A stretch of 64,000 nucleotides of DNA. Origin: Nocardia sp. NBC_00565 (GTDB lineage Bacteria; Actinomycetota; Actinomycetes; Mycobacteriales; Mycobacteriaceae). Below, piece by piece: positions 53,539 through 61,904 of this stretch. Location: assembly GCF_036345915.1 (NCBI RefSeq), contig NZ_CP107785.1:620001-684000 (forward strand), written 5' to 3'. The translations under genes and the position numbers were made by a program. The notes under the pieces are model-generated. The model had not been told where the DNA came from. It saw nothing but the letters and a program-made list of their open reading frames with translations, and did not search any database. The stretch's first letter is position 1. Every line of letters starts with the position of its first letter.

Positions 53539-55746
53539 CTAGCCTTGCTTTTTGGTGTGCTCGCGGATGGTTGCGGCAAGAGCGCCCGGCATGGGCTCGT
53601 GGCGGGTATAGGAGCGGGTGAAGTCGCCGGTGCCGTGCGATATCGAGCGCAGATCGATGGCGTACCTGGTGAGTTCGAGCTCGGGCACCTCGGCGTGGAT
53701 ACGGGTGCGTCCGGTGCCGTGTGGTTCGGTGCCGAGCACGCGTCCACGACGGCTGGACAGATCGCTCAGCACCGGCCCGACATAGTCATCCGATACCACC
53801 ACCCAGACCTCGGCCAACGGCTCGAGCAGATCGATGCCCGCGCTCGCCGCCGCTTCGCGCAGTGCGAGCGCACCGGCGGTCTGGAACGCCGCGTCCGAGG
53901 AATCGACGGAATGGGCCTTGCCGTCGAAGAGCGTCACGCGGACATCGACCAGCGGATATCCGGCCGCCACCCCGCGCGCGGCCTGCGCCCGCACACCCTT
54001 CTCCACCGACGGAATGAACTGGCGCGGAACGACTCCGCCCACCACCTTGTCCACGAACTCGATACCGGACCCGCCGGGCAGCGGCTCCACCTCGATTTCA
54101 CAGACCGCGTACTGGCCGTGGCCGCCGGACTGTTTGACATGCCTGCCCTTGGCGGCGGCCTTACCCGCGAACGTCTCCCGCAGCGCGACCTTGTGGTCCT
54201 CCACATCGACCTGCACCCCGAATCGGGTGCGCAGCCGCTCCAGCGCCACATCACGATGCGCCTCGCCGAGACACCACAGCACGATCTGATGGGTATCGCC
54301 GTTCTGCTCCAACCGCATCGCCGGATCCTCGGCCGCCAACCGGGACAGGCCGTGCGAGAGCTTGTCCTCGTCGGCCTTGCTGTGCGCCCGAATAGCAATG
54401 GGCAGTAGCGGATCGGGCATCCGCCAGGGCTCGATGAGCAGCGGCGCGGCGGTGCCGGAGAGGGTGTCGCCGGTCTCGGCGTGGCTCAGTTTGGTGACGT
54501 AGGCGATGTCACCGGCGATGGCCTGCGTGAGCGGGCGCTGCTGTTTACCGAACGGCGCGGTGACGGCCCCGATCCGCTCGTCGATATCGTGACTCTCGTG
54601 GCCGCGGTCCTCCAGACCATGTCCGCACACGTGCACCGTCTCGTCGGGACGCAGGGTGCCGGAGAAGACACGGACCAGCGAGACCCGCCCGACGTAGGGG
54701 TCCGAGGCGGTGCGGATCACTTCGGCCGCCAGCGCGCCGTCCGGATCGCACAGCAGCGGGGTGGGCGCGGCGCCGTCGGTGGTGGTCGCGGCCGAGACCG
54801 GATGTTCCGAGGGCGTCGGGAAGCCGCCGATGATCAGGTCGAGCAGTTCGACGGTGCCAAGCCCGTGCTTGGCGCCCTCCGGTGCGGGCGCGCCGATCAG
54901 GACCGGATGGAAGCTGCCGCGCGCGACCGCCCGTTCGAGATCGGTGACCAGGGTGTCCAGGTCGATATTCTCGCCGCCGAGGTAGCGCTCCATGAGCGAT
55001 TCGTCCTCGCTCTCGGCGATGATGCCCTCGATGAGCCGGTTGCGGGCCTCCGCGATCCGGGTCGCTTGGTCGGCGGTCGGCTCACCCTGGCTGCGTTCGC
55101 CCGCGGTGTAATCGCAGACGTGCTGGGTGAGCAGTTCGACGAGCCCGGTAACCGGGCGGTGCCCGTCGGCACCCCGCGGCCCGTACTCGGGAAGATGCAG
55201 GGGGAGAATGCTTTCCGACGACCCGCCGCCCAGCACGGTGCGGCAGGTCTCGGTCATTTCCTCGAGGTCGGCCCGCGCGGTGTCCAGGTGGGTGATCACG
55301 ATCGCGCGCGGCATGCCGACGCTCGCGCATTCCTCCCACAGCGTGCGCGTCGCACCGCTGACCCCCTCCGCGCCCTCGGCGGCCGACACCACGAACAGGG
55401 CGGCGTCGGCGGCCCGCAGGCCCGCGCGCAACTCACCGACGAAATCGGCATATCCGGGGGTATCCACCAGATTGATCTTCTTGCCCGACCACGCCATCGG
55501 CACCACCGACAGCTGCACCGACCGATGCTGGCGATGCTCGATCTCGTCGTAATCCGACAGTGACGTCCCGTCCTCCACCCGCCCCGCACGATTCACCGCA
55601 CCCGTGGTCAGCGCCAACGCCTCCACCAACGTGGTCTTACCCGACCCGCTGTGCCCGACCAGCACCACATTCCGGATGTCCTCCGGCCGCCGCACCGTCA
55701 CAGCCTTACCGTTGGTCCCTGCGGACGCACTCGCTTTCTCGACCAT
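53539..55746 (-). CDS. fusA2: EF-G-like GTPase (FusA2 type)
   Basis: 735 residues from ATG 55746, with AGGAAG upstream. Domain order follows EF-G: a GTPase domain with G1 GHSGSGKTTL and G3 VDTPGYADF, then domain II (GRVSLVRVFSGTLRPDE), domains III-IV (GEAHRDVALERLRTRFGV, VALRETFAGKA, GGHGQYAVCEIEVEP) and domain V. The G4 motif, NKxD in EF-G, reads VITHLDTARA (THLD), so guanine recognition may differ. It resembles Rv0120c, a second EF-G whose exact role, translation or otherwise, is unsettled. It stands alone with a terminator behind it. Confidence 0.9.
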   Translation of the reverse strand: MVEKASASAGTNGKAVTVRRPEDIRNVVLVGHSGSGKTTLVEALALTTGAVNRAGRVEDGTSLSDYDEIEHRQHRSVQLSVVPMAWSGKKINLVDTPGYADFVGELRAGLRAADAALFVVSAAEGAEGVSGATRTLWEECASVGMPRAIVITHLDTARADLEEMTETCRTVLGGGSSESILPLHLPEYGPRGADGHRPVTGLVELLTQHVCDYTAGERSQGEPTADQATRIAEARNRLIEGIIAESEDESLMERYLGGENIDLDTLVTDLERAVARGSFHPVLIGAPAPEGAKHGLGTVELLDLIIGGFPTPSEHPVSAATTTDGAAPTPLLCDPDGALAAEVIRTASDPYVGRVSLVRVFSGTLRPDETVHVCGHGLEDRGHESHDIDERIGAVTAPFGKQQRPLTQAIAGDIAYVTKLSHAETGDTLSGTAAPLLIEPWRMPDPLLPIAIRAHSKADEDKLSHGLSRLAAEDPAMRLEQNGDTHQIVLWCLGEAHRDVALERLRTRFGVQVDVEDHKVALRETFAGKAAAKGRHVKQSGGHGQYAVCEIEVEPLPGGSGIEFVDKVVGGVVPRQFIPSVEKGVRAQAARGVAAGYPLVDVRVTLFDGKAHSVDSSDAAFQTAGALALREAAASAGIDLLEPLAEVWVVVSDDYVGPVLSDLSSRRGRVLGTEPHGTGRTRIHAEVPELELTRYAIDLRSISHGTGDFTRSYTRHEPMPGALAATIREHTKKQG

Positions 55747-56187
55747 GTGTCTCGCTTCCTCGGTCGACACCTGCGGTACATCGAGCTTCCCACCAGCGGT
55801 TGCGTCGCGTCCACGAATCGGACGATCCGGTGTGTACGGGTGGCGTGCACGGGGGGTTTTGTTCGGGTTACGCGGATTCAATGCGTCCGAGGTGTCAGGC
55901 GCGGGCAGGTGCGCTTTCGGCGGTCGCGGGCTGCGCACACCCGTCACCTGGTGCCGTCGCGATTTCACTGCTTGCGCGAGTGAACCAGCGGATTCCGCCC
56001 GTCGGATCGTCCAGGGGGACAGGGCTGTTGCTGTGACATTGCCGAAAACCGGATGGAACCGATCGGCTCGTCGGTGCGTCAATAGTGGGTGAACGACACA
56101 TCTGAAGATGTCGATGCGTGATTTGCGCAGCGAGGTTCTCGTCGACCGGGTAGTCGGCGGTAAGTAGTCGCGAGGTGGGAGGTGTTG
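55747..56187. other. divergent intergenic region, no gene seen
   Basis: About 440 bases separate the divergent EF-G-like gene and the type VII cassette. Frames here are shadows with poor composition. It presumably holds both promoters, but no confident -10/-35 pair or operator could be picked out. Confidence 0.5.
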
Positions 56188-56808
56188 ATGGCCGTATTCG
56201 ATCCGAGCCGTGCCGCGGAGAGTATCGCGCAACTTGCGGAGGATTTCGAACGTCAGGCCAAACGGTTCGAGGAGTTGCAGGGACGGATGGCGGCGCTGAC
56301 GGTCACCGATTCGAGCGCTGGTGGCCGGGTGAGTGTCACGGTGGACAGCAATGGCGTTCCCACTGCGATCAACCTGTCGACGAGTACCCGGGGGATGGAT
56401 CCGGCGATGGTGTCGGCCGAGATCATGTCCTGTCTGCGGCGGGCGCAGGCGAAGCTGCGCGCTGAGGTTGCCGAGGTTGTTCGGGGCACCGTGGGTGCTG
56501 ATCCGTCGGGCGCGGCGATCGTCGAAGGATTCGCTCTACGTTTTCCGGATCCCGAGCCGAGCGGAACCGTGGTGCCGGCGTACAACGCACTGCCGCCCGC
56601 TTCCGATGCGCCACAGCCGCCGCCTACCTATGCCCCGCCGCCCGCACAGTCTTGGGCGCAGCCGGGGCCCGAGGCACCGGCCCCATGGGAATCGTCAGCG
56701 CCGACGCCACAGGCGCGCAATCGCAAACCCGACCGCGATCAGATCGTCACCCCGGATGAACCGGACCCGGATGACGAGTACTACAACCGGAAGTCTTGGT
56801 TGGTGTAA
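56188..56808 (+). CDS. YbaB/EbfC-like protein of a type VII secretion cassette
   Basis: 206 residues from ATG 56188 with GGGAGG five bases upstream. Residues about 5-110 form a YbaB/EbfC-like coiled domain (RAAESIAQLAEDFERQAKRF, GGRVSVTVDSNGVPTAINLS). The C-terminal 90 residues are Pro/Ala-rich and disordered, ending in an acidic DEPDPDDEYY segment. In nocardial genomes such proteins commonly precede EspC- and WXG-type genes. The next gene begins two bases after its stop. It is probably a chaperone or assembly partner, not a nucleoid protein; this is inferred from context. Confidence 0.82.
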   Translation: MAVFDPSRAAESIAQLAEDFERQAKRFEELQGRMAALTVTDSSAGGRVSVTVDSNGVPTAINLSTSTRGMDPAMVSAEIMSCLRRAQAKLRAEVAEVVRGTVGADPSGAAIVEGFALRFPDPEPSGTVVPAYNALPPASDAPQPPPTYAPPPAQSWAQPGPEAPAPWESSAPTPQARNRKPDRDQIVTPDEPDPDDEYYNRKSWLV

Positions 56809-56810
56809 CC

Positions 56811-57158
56811 ATGGGCAATCCTGACGCTATTTCGGTAGATCCCGGCGAGGTTCGGGCACACGCCGCGAAGGTGAAAACACTCATGGAGAGTTTGACCTTG
56901 TCGCTGGAGGCAGCCACCTATCTCGGCAGTGCGGATGACGGTTTCGGCGCGATACCGCGGCCGCTCGTGAAGATGGTGCTCGACGACAACCACACCGACA
57001 CCATCGCGGCGATCCGCAAGCTCGCCGAGGATGTGTCCGTGCTACCGGACAAACTCGAGCTCGTCGCGGAGACATTCGACGAAAAGGATGGCGATTTCGG
57101 CAAGTCGCTGACGGAGTTGCGCGCGACGATCGCCGCGACGAACGGAGGGGCGAAGTGA
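56811..57158 (+). CDS. EspC-like type VII secretion target
   Basis: 115 residues, helical: ISVDPGEVRAHAAKVKTLME is the typical N-terminal helix of the EspC/ESX-1 secretion-associated family (DUF2580-like), followed by a variable middle and a second long helix with TAAIRK-like pattern (DTIAAIRKLAEDVSVLPDKL). It lacks a signal peptide, as expected for a type VII substrate or co-substrate. The stop overlaps the next gene's GTG by four bases, so the two are made together and may form a heterodimer. Confidence 0.82.
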   Translation: MGNPDAISVDPGEVRAHAAKVKTLMESLTLSLEAATYLGSADDGFGAIPRPLVKMVLDDNHTDTIAAIRKLAEDVSVLPDKLELVAETFDEKDGDFGKSLTELRATIAATNGGAK

Positions 57159-58048
57159 GCACGCAGATCGGCGATTGGCTCAACGAGAACACGGTCGGCT
57201 TCAACGACCAGAAGAAGCCCGACAACCGGCTGATCGCCGACGGCACGGACTATCGGGATGAGTACTTCCAGGAAACGGCCTTCCTGTGGCACGACGTCGG
57301 CCTCAAACAGGATGACGAGACCAAGCTCCCCGGGTTCTTGTCCGGCACCATCGCCGGTGACGCCTGGGAGGCATATGCGAACCTGCGAAACGGCAAGACA
57401 TTCGAGTCGATCACGGGTGGAGTCGCAGTCGGCGTGACCGTGGCGGATGCCTTCTACGATCCGTTCGGATTCGTGGGCGATCAGATCGCCGGGTGGATGC
57501 TCACGCATGTCGAGCCCTATCGGAAGACCTTGGACGCGCTTGCCGGAAACGATGAGATGGTGCAGGCCTACTCCGACACTTGGACGAATATCGCCAATGA
57601 GCTCACCAGTATGAGCGAGGGTTGGCAAAAGGGCGTGGAGGCCGATATCGCGACGTGGACCGGAAGCGCCGGCGACGCCTACCGCAGCCGTGCCACCGAT
57701 CTGATCGACCAGATCGCCGGAGCGGGCGGGGTAGCCGCCAGCCTCGGCGAAACCATGGCGCTCGTGTCGAAGATCGTCAAGGTGTTCCGGAAGTTGGTGC
57801 AGGACATCCTGACCAGTCTGGCGGGAGCGCTGATCGGGTACACGATCGAAATCGCGTGCACCTTGGGCGGCGGGATCCCGCACGTAATTACGGCGGCGGT
57901 GGGGCGGATGGCTCGTGACGGTTTCAAGATTTCGGCACTGCTCACCGAAATGGCCGCAGCCTTCAAGGATGTGCACACACTCGTCCAGGCCGTCACCGCG
58001 GTCATCTACGCCCTTCTCGGCAAGGAAAACCAGCCTACGCAGGCGTGA
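57155..58048 (+). CDS. WXG-type secreted effector-like protein with hydrophobic C-terminus
   Basis: 297 residues from a GTG overlapping the EspC-like stop. Residues about 120-215 resemble a WXG100 hairpin, with ANELTSMSEGWQKGVEADIA and the turn WTGSAGDAYRSRATDL (WxG). Residues about 215-285 are hydrophobic and helical (ILTSLAGALIGYTIEIACTL, then GGGIPHVITAAVG), suggesting membrane insertion. No nuclease, ADP-ribosyl or other toxin motif was seen, and no obvious immunity gene follows unless the next membrane protein acts as one. It is a probable type VII secreted protein of unknown action. Confidence 0.75.
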   Translation: MSTQIGDWLNENTVGFNDQKKPDNRLIADGTDYRDEYFQETAFLWHDVGLKQDDETKLPGFLSGTIAGDAWEAYANLRNGKTFESITGGVAVGVTVADAFYDPFGFVGDQIAGWMLTHVEPYRKTLDALAGNDEMVQAYSDTWTNIANELTSMSEGWQKGVEADIATWTGSAGDAYRSRATDLIDQIAGAGGVAASLGETMALVSKIVKVFRKLVQDILTSLAGALIGYTIEIACTLGGGIPHVITAAVGRMARDGFKISALLTEMAAAFKDVHTLVQAVTAVIYALLGKENQPTQA

Positions 58049-58120
58049 CGTCAGCGTTCGGCGGTTCGTGGGTGACTTCCCGCGGACTGTCAGCGCATAC
58101 CCGAAAGAGAACTTTCTACC

Positions 58121-58849
58121 GTGAACAATGAGCAACGGCCTGGCCCTGCGTCCGGCGCGCCAGGGACCCCGCCGTACGCGGGTCCGCCGCAAACCGGGCC
58201 GCACCAGCCCTATCGGGACTCCGGGCCTATGCCGCACAACACATTTCAGCCATACGGAACGCCCATGCCTCAGCAGTATGCTCCCGCGCCGCAGCAGCCC
58301 GGCATGGCCGCAACGTACGCGGCTCCGCCTCCGAATACGGTTGGCCCGCACGGGTTTCTGCTGAAACACGGCACCGCGCACGACCCGGTGGAAGCCTACC
58401 GTCCGCAGCCGGGCCAGCAGGGGATCCTCGTCCACGCGGAATACTATCGATGGTGGATCATGGGACCGGCCTTCGCGACGGCCGGACCGCGAATCTTCGT
58501 GAACGGCAACGAAATACCGGATACCTCATGGGGCGCGACGTACCTACCCGCGGCACCGGGCCTCTACCATGTCGAAGTCCACACGCGCCCACCAAACTTC
58601 TTCTTCCGGCGCTTCGTACACCCCTGGTGGACCTCGGATACGGGGCCCGCGGATACCGTGGTTCCGGTGGCCCCGGGACAGCAGACTCCGGTCTACTACC
58701 GCCCGGCGGCGGCACGCCGGATGCTCGGCGCGATCGCCCCGCAACCGCCGCGATGGCCTGGTCTGCTCTGGATGAGGTTCTCCTCAGTGATCATCGCCGG
58801 GTTCATCGGACTGATGCTTTTCGGCGTACTGATGAACATCCTCGACTGA
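58121..58849 (+). CDS. Pro-rich single-pass membrane protein
   Basis: 242 residues from GTG 58121. Residues about 1-75 are Pro/Gln/Gly-rich and disordered; residues about 80-205 form a globular domain with FVNGNEIPDTSWGATYLPAA and GLYHVEVHTRPPNFFFRRFV; residues about 217-240 are a C-terminal membrane segment. The globular part looks like a beta-sandwich that senses or binds something in the cytoplasm; no named family recognised. It follows the WXG-type gene by 72 bases and may be an accessory or immunity partner. Confidence 0.72.
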   Translation: MNNEQRPGPASGAPGTPPYAGPPQTGPHQPYRDSGPMPHNTFQPYGTPMPQQYAPAPQQPGMAATYAAPPPNTVGPHGFLLKHGTAHDPVEAYRPQPGQQGILVHAEYYRWWIMGPAFATAGPRIFVNGNEIPDTSWGATYLPAAPGLYHVEVHTRPPNFFFRRFVHPWWTSDTGPADTVVPVAPGQQTPVYYRPAAARRMLGAIAPQPPRWPGLLWMRFSSVIIAGFIGLMLFGVLMNILD

Positions 58850-58892
58850 TTCGAGCGCTCGACGCCGCCGCGCGTAGTGGCGGCGGTCCTCG

Positions 58893-59051
58893 TTGTGGAA
58901 GGTGCTCTATCGCCGCCTGTCCACCGGTCAGGCGGTGCATCGGATCAAAGTCTGCCCGCTCGATTCGAATCAGCGGACTGCTATCGCCGATCTGTTCGGT
59001 TCACCGCTCTTTCCCAGGGATTACCGGACGGCCAGACGCGGCTTACGTGGG
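58893..59051 (+). pseudogene. possible fragment of a TIGR02679-like gene
   Basis: The plus-strand frame reads WKVLYRRLSTGQAVHRIKVC, then PLDSNQRTAIADLFGSPLFP, before losing coherent composition. From memory this resembles the N-terminal part of TIGR02679/DUF2399 proteins, a family found in SMC-like (Wadjet-related) defence loci. Only about 50 codons remain and no ribosome site is seen. Weak assignment. Confidence 0.25.
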
Positions 59052-59133
59052 ATGGGCGAGAGTTGTTGCCCGCGTGATGGATTTAAGACAGCTCCCGGCA
59101 CCCACGCGATGCCGGGTGCTGTCGAATGCTTGC

Positions 59134-60672
59134 CTATGGACTCGGTTCGGCCGTGCGGAGCAGCATGAGCAGTCCGTTTACGGCGGCGTACTTGTCTTCT
59201 GACAACGGGTCCGTTGCAAAGTGCATCAAATCATTTCGCACATTACGAACCCTGCCCAGGAGTTCCACGACCTGGTCGTGGTCGAGTCGCCAGCCGAGCT
59301 TTCTCCAGCGATCGGGATCTTTGAGCAGATGTACGTAGTTGCCGAAGGTGAGATCTCCGGCGTCTTTGACACGAGACTTCTGGTGGGGTGGGACCGCGGC
59401 TTTCAAGTCATCGAGATCGAAGTGCTCGACCGCTCGCCGGAGCCGGTTCTCTGCTTCTTCGATAAGCACGAAAGGCCTTGCGAGGGTGCCGAACTGCCAA
59501 GTGAGGTCCGAGGCGGTAAGGATACCGGTGACGCGGACACGATCCGGATCGCGGACGAAAATGAAACCCTTGTCGTAGATCACGCTGATCTGGTCGAGCA
59601 GCAGCGCGTCGTGGTCGACGACAAGAGCCGGAACTGTGGCATTTGCCAAAGTCGGGTCCTCACTGGCGATATGGGCTTGTCCGATTGATTCCCAGGTCAC
59701 CGCGCCGTGGTATGTGCCGTCCTCGTCGATCACCGCGACCTGTGAGAACTGATGCTGCAGCATCAGCGTTTTGGCGAAGGTGAGATCGACAGAGGAGTAG
59801 ACCGAAACCAAACGGGCCGGAAGACTTCCCAAGCGGCGGGACATGGGTTCGGGCTCGGTCACGTCCTCGATGTTCTCGCCACCATTGGTCACCGTGGACG
59901 GGCCGCCGGGCTCTGTGCCGAGCGGAACCAACGCCACGATGTCGCTCAGCGCGCCTTCGGTGAACGCTGGACGAGTGGTCAACCCCTTGCTCGCGAGGTC
60001 GGACTTGATCGTGGAAATGACTGGCGCGGTTCGGCGTTCGAGCCCCCAGTGCTCGAGTAGGCTTCGGATCGTCAACTCACGGGGGTTCGATGCATCCCGG
60101 GAGGCTGCATCCTCGAGCAGTTCGGCCGAACTGGTGACCTCTTCATCGCCGTCGAAACCGGGATCGGTGCCATGTGCTGCTAGGTGGGCGATGCGCGCCG
60201 CGGCATCGTGGCGCGTCAACCCGCATACGGTCAGCAGCGAGCCGAGGCTGGCTCGCAAATCCGGCCTGATCACTTCCCATGGCAAATCGGGACGAACCCA
60301 ATCGACCTTTCGCACCTGCCGAAAGTCTTCGGGTTCATCGGCTCGGTACTCGTAAGGTCCGCTCACTCGGCCGACCGCCACGTATCCGGGCCGGGTCTTC
60401 AGTGGCATGAGCACCAGGTCGCCGTACTCGATCTCGGTGTCGAATTTCCAGAGTTGACCGGTCCAGTTGCCGATCACCGTTCGGCCGGTGCTCGGGTATG
60501 CCATCTGCAGCGCGGCAGTAAGCTCTTGCCACGTCTTATAGGCGCTCAGATCGCCGACCTCAGCCCAACCGACTATCGCGAGGCCCTCGCTCAGCGCTCG
60601 GCTCTCGCGTTCCCCGTTTCGCCCGCTGCGGATCAGCCATGCGTGTGGTTCGCGCTGAAGGTCACTGGACAC
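59134..60672 (-). CDS. EVE-like / winged-helix / CBS pair / HEPN-like multidomain protein
   Basis: 512 residues from a GTG at 60672 with GGGGAGGAG upstream; an in-frame ATG at 60705 lacks a ribosome site. Residues about 9-112 match the EVE/PUA-like domain found at the front of Mrr-type restriction proteins (AWLIRSGRNGERESRALSEG, GNWTGQLWKFDTEIEYGDLV). Residues about 197-250 look like a winged helix. Residues about 285-395 contain two CBS repeats (RLVSVYSSVDLTFAKTLMLQ, then VPALVVDHDALLLDQISVIY). The C-terminal 110 residues resemble HEPN domains of the Swt1-like type: DLTFGNYVHLL, then RVRNVRNDLMHF with the Rx4H motif at R479-H484. No nuclease domain of the Mrr type is present. Likely a modified-base or nucleotide-sensing RNase effector; function is inferred. 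Confidence 0.8.
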   Translation of the reverse strand: MSSDLQREPHAWLIRSGRNGERESRALSEGLAIVGWAEVGDLSAYKTWQELTAALQMAYPSTGRTVIGNWTGQLWKFDTEIEYGDLVLMPLKTRPGYVAVGRVSGPYEYRADEPEDFRQVRKVDWVRPDLPWEVIRPDLRASLGSLLTVCGLTRHDAAARIAHLAAHGTDPGFDGDEEVTSSAELLEDAASRDASNPRELTIRSLLEHWGLERRTAPVISTIKSDLASKGLTTRPAFTEGALSDIVALVPLGTEPGGPSTVTNGGENIEDVTEPEPMSRRLGSLPARLVSVYSSVDLTFAKTLMLQHQFSQVAVIDEDGTYHGAVTWESIGQAHIASEDPTLANATVPALVVDHDALLLDQISVIYDKGFIFVRDPDRVRVTGILTASDLTWQFGTLARPFVLIEEAENRLRRAVEHFDLDDLKAAVPPHQKSRVKDAGDLTFGNYVHLLKDPDRWRKLGWRLDHDQVVELLGRVRNVRNDLMHFATDPLSEDKYAAVNGLLMLLRTAEPSP

Positions 60673-60766
60673 GAGTTCGTCTCCTCCCCACCTGTCAAAG
60701 CTCATCGGAACCCGAACAATTCATACCGCAGACTGCGCCGACGTGGGGAATGATTCGGACTGTTGT

Positions 60767-60955
60767 TCAGCCGGTCGCAGAGGACGACCGCATTCGGCAC
60801 GCTGCCGGGCGCGGCTTTATCGGCGTTGCAGGCGAATTCGGCGCCGTATGCGGAGTAGTGGCGGACGTCTGTTTCGCGGACGCGGTGCCCGCGGTGGCGG
60901 TGACGAACGCAGCCGTGGCGGCGACCAAGGCCGCAGCGACGGTGATCTTGTGCAA
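60767..60955 (-). CDS. small secreted protein, possibly frameshifted
   Basis: A TTG start with GGAG nine bases upstream begins a clear signal peptide (HKITVAAALVAATAAFVT, cleavage after TASA). The in-frame mature part is only about 36 residues, Pro/Thr/Ser-rich, ending in a Cys/Arg/Ser tail. In a neighbouring frame the same bases encode DVRHYSAYGAEFACNADKAA and VPNAVVLCDRL, which look more protein-like. A one-base slip just after the signal peptide is therefore possible. Total 62 residues as written. Confidence 0.45.
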   Translation of the reverse strand: MHKITVAAALVAATAAFVTATAGTASAKQTSATTPHTAPNSPATPIKPRPAACRMRSSSATG

Positions 60956-61048
60956 TGGGATTGTCTCCAAATGTGTTGTGGGGATTGAGGATCGCGGTGA
61001 GATATAGTGCCTCGACTTCCGTCCTCTGGTCCGTCGTGTCGGGGTCAT

Positions 61049-61645
61049 TCATCGGCCCGCCCGGTGGCGTGCCCGGCCGAGCCGTTGGAGCTGACTGCCA
61101 TTGGCGGTGGCCAGGTCGGCGAGGCTGTTCGCGCCGGCGAGGGCGGCGAGTCCGATCGCGATATCGGCCGTGGCGGCCGCGTCGGCACCGGCATGATGGT
61201 GGTCGTCCAACGTGACGCCCAGAGCGCCAGCGACGTAGGGCAACCGGTATTTCTCCAGCGACAGTTGCCGTTTCGACCACGCGTAAGTGCATCCATACAT
61301 CCAGTCCGGCAGGTCCGTACCGGTGAAGGAGCACGCTCGGGTGAGGTTGTCCATGTCGAATGCGGCATTGTGCGCGACCACCGGCAGGCCACCGATCACC
61401 GCCAACACCTCGGGCAGCCGCTGTGCGAAGCCGGGCTGACCAGCGATATCGGCCGGGGTGATCTTGTGGACCCGCACGTTGTACGGCGAGAATTCGCCGA
61501 TCGGCGCCGGGGGCCGGCACAACCATGTATGGGTAGCCACCCGGACACCGCCGCGCACGATGGCGACGCCGATCGAGCAGATGCTGCCTCGTTTGGGGTT
61601 GGCGGTCTCCACGTCGAACGCGGCGAACGAGAGGTCGGTTGTCAT
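61049..61645 (-). CDS. DnaQ-like DEDDh 3'-5' exonuclease
   Basis: 198 residues from ATG 61645, with GGAGG upstream. All five catalytic residues of the DEDDh family are visible: Asp11 and Glu13 in AAFDVETAN, Asp97 in VVAHNAAFDMDNL, His150 and Asp155 in the HHHAGADAAATADIA segment. It resembles stand-alone DNA polymerase III epsilon-like exonucleases, without extra domains. It lies next to the EVE-CBS-HEPN gene on the same strand, separated by the small secreted gene, and may belong to the same accessory island. Confidence 0.88.
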   Translation of the reverse strand: MTTDLSFAAFDVETANPKRGSICSIGVAIVRGGVRVATHTWLCRPPAPIGEFSPYNVRVHKITPADIAGQPGFAQRLPEVLAVIGGLPVVAHNAAFDMDNLTRACSFTGTDLPDWMYGCTYAWSKRQLSLEKYRLPYVAGALGVTLDDHHHAGADAAATADIAIGLAALAGANSLADLATANGSQLQRLGRARHRAGR

Positions 61646-61904
61646 CGGATTTCCTCCAAGGGGAGTGGATGGGCGGAAGGTCCGCCGGGGGAGCGAGGTA
61701 TTCGCGTGCGAGGCGCAGGGATTCGAATGCCGACCAGGCATCGGCCACGGCCGAGGTAGTTGACTGCGACTCTGTAGATGGGCATGCGAGATCAGACCGA
61801 GGCAGCGCGGCCTTGGTGAGACGGGCGGGACGCTGATCCGTCCCCTGTGTTGAGTTGTCGGGTGATTCAGCTCGAACGGCGTCTGTGGGAGAGGACGCGA
61901 CGCG
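61646..61904. other. intergenic region upstream of exonuclease gene, nothing recognised
   Basis: About 260 bases without a convincing coding frame, tRNA or repeat. It separates the exonuclease ribosome site from the frameshifted zinc-ribbon region. A TTCGAAT near 61719 recalls a tRNA T-loop, but no flanking stem pairs. Confidence 0.4.

Noticed and set aside
61710..61735. tRNA-like T-loop sequence GGATTCGAAT
   Set aside because: Flanking bases do not form the T-arm stem, and no acceptor or anticodon arm can be drawn.
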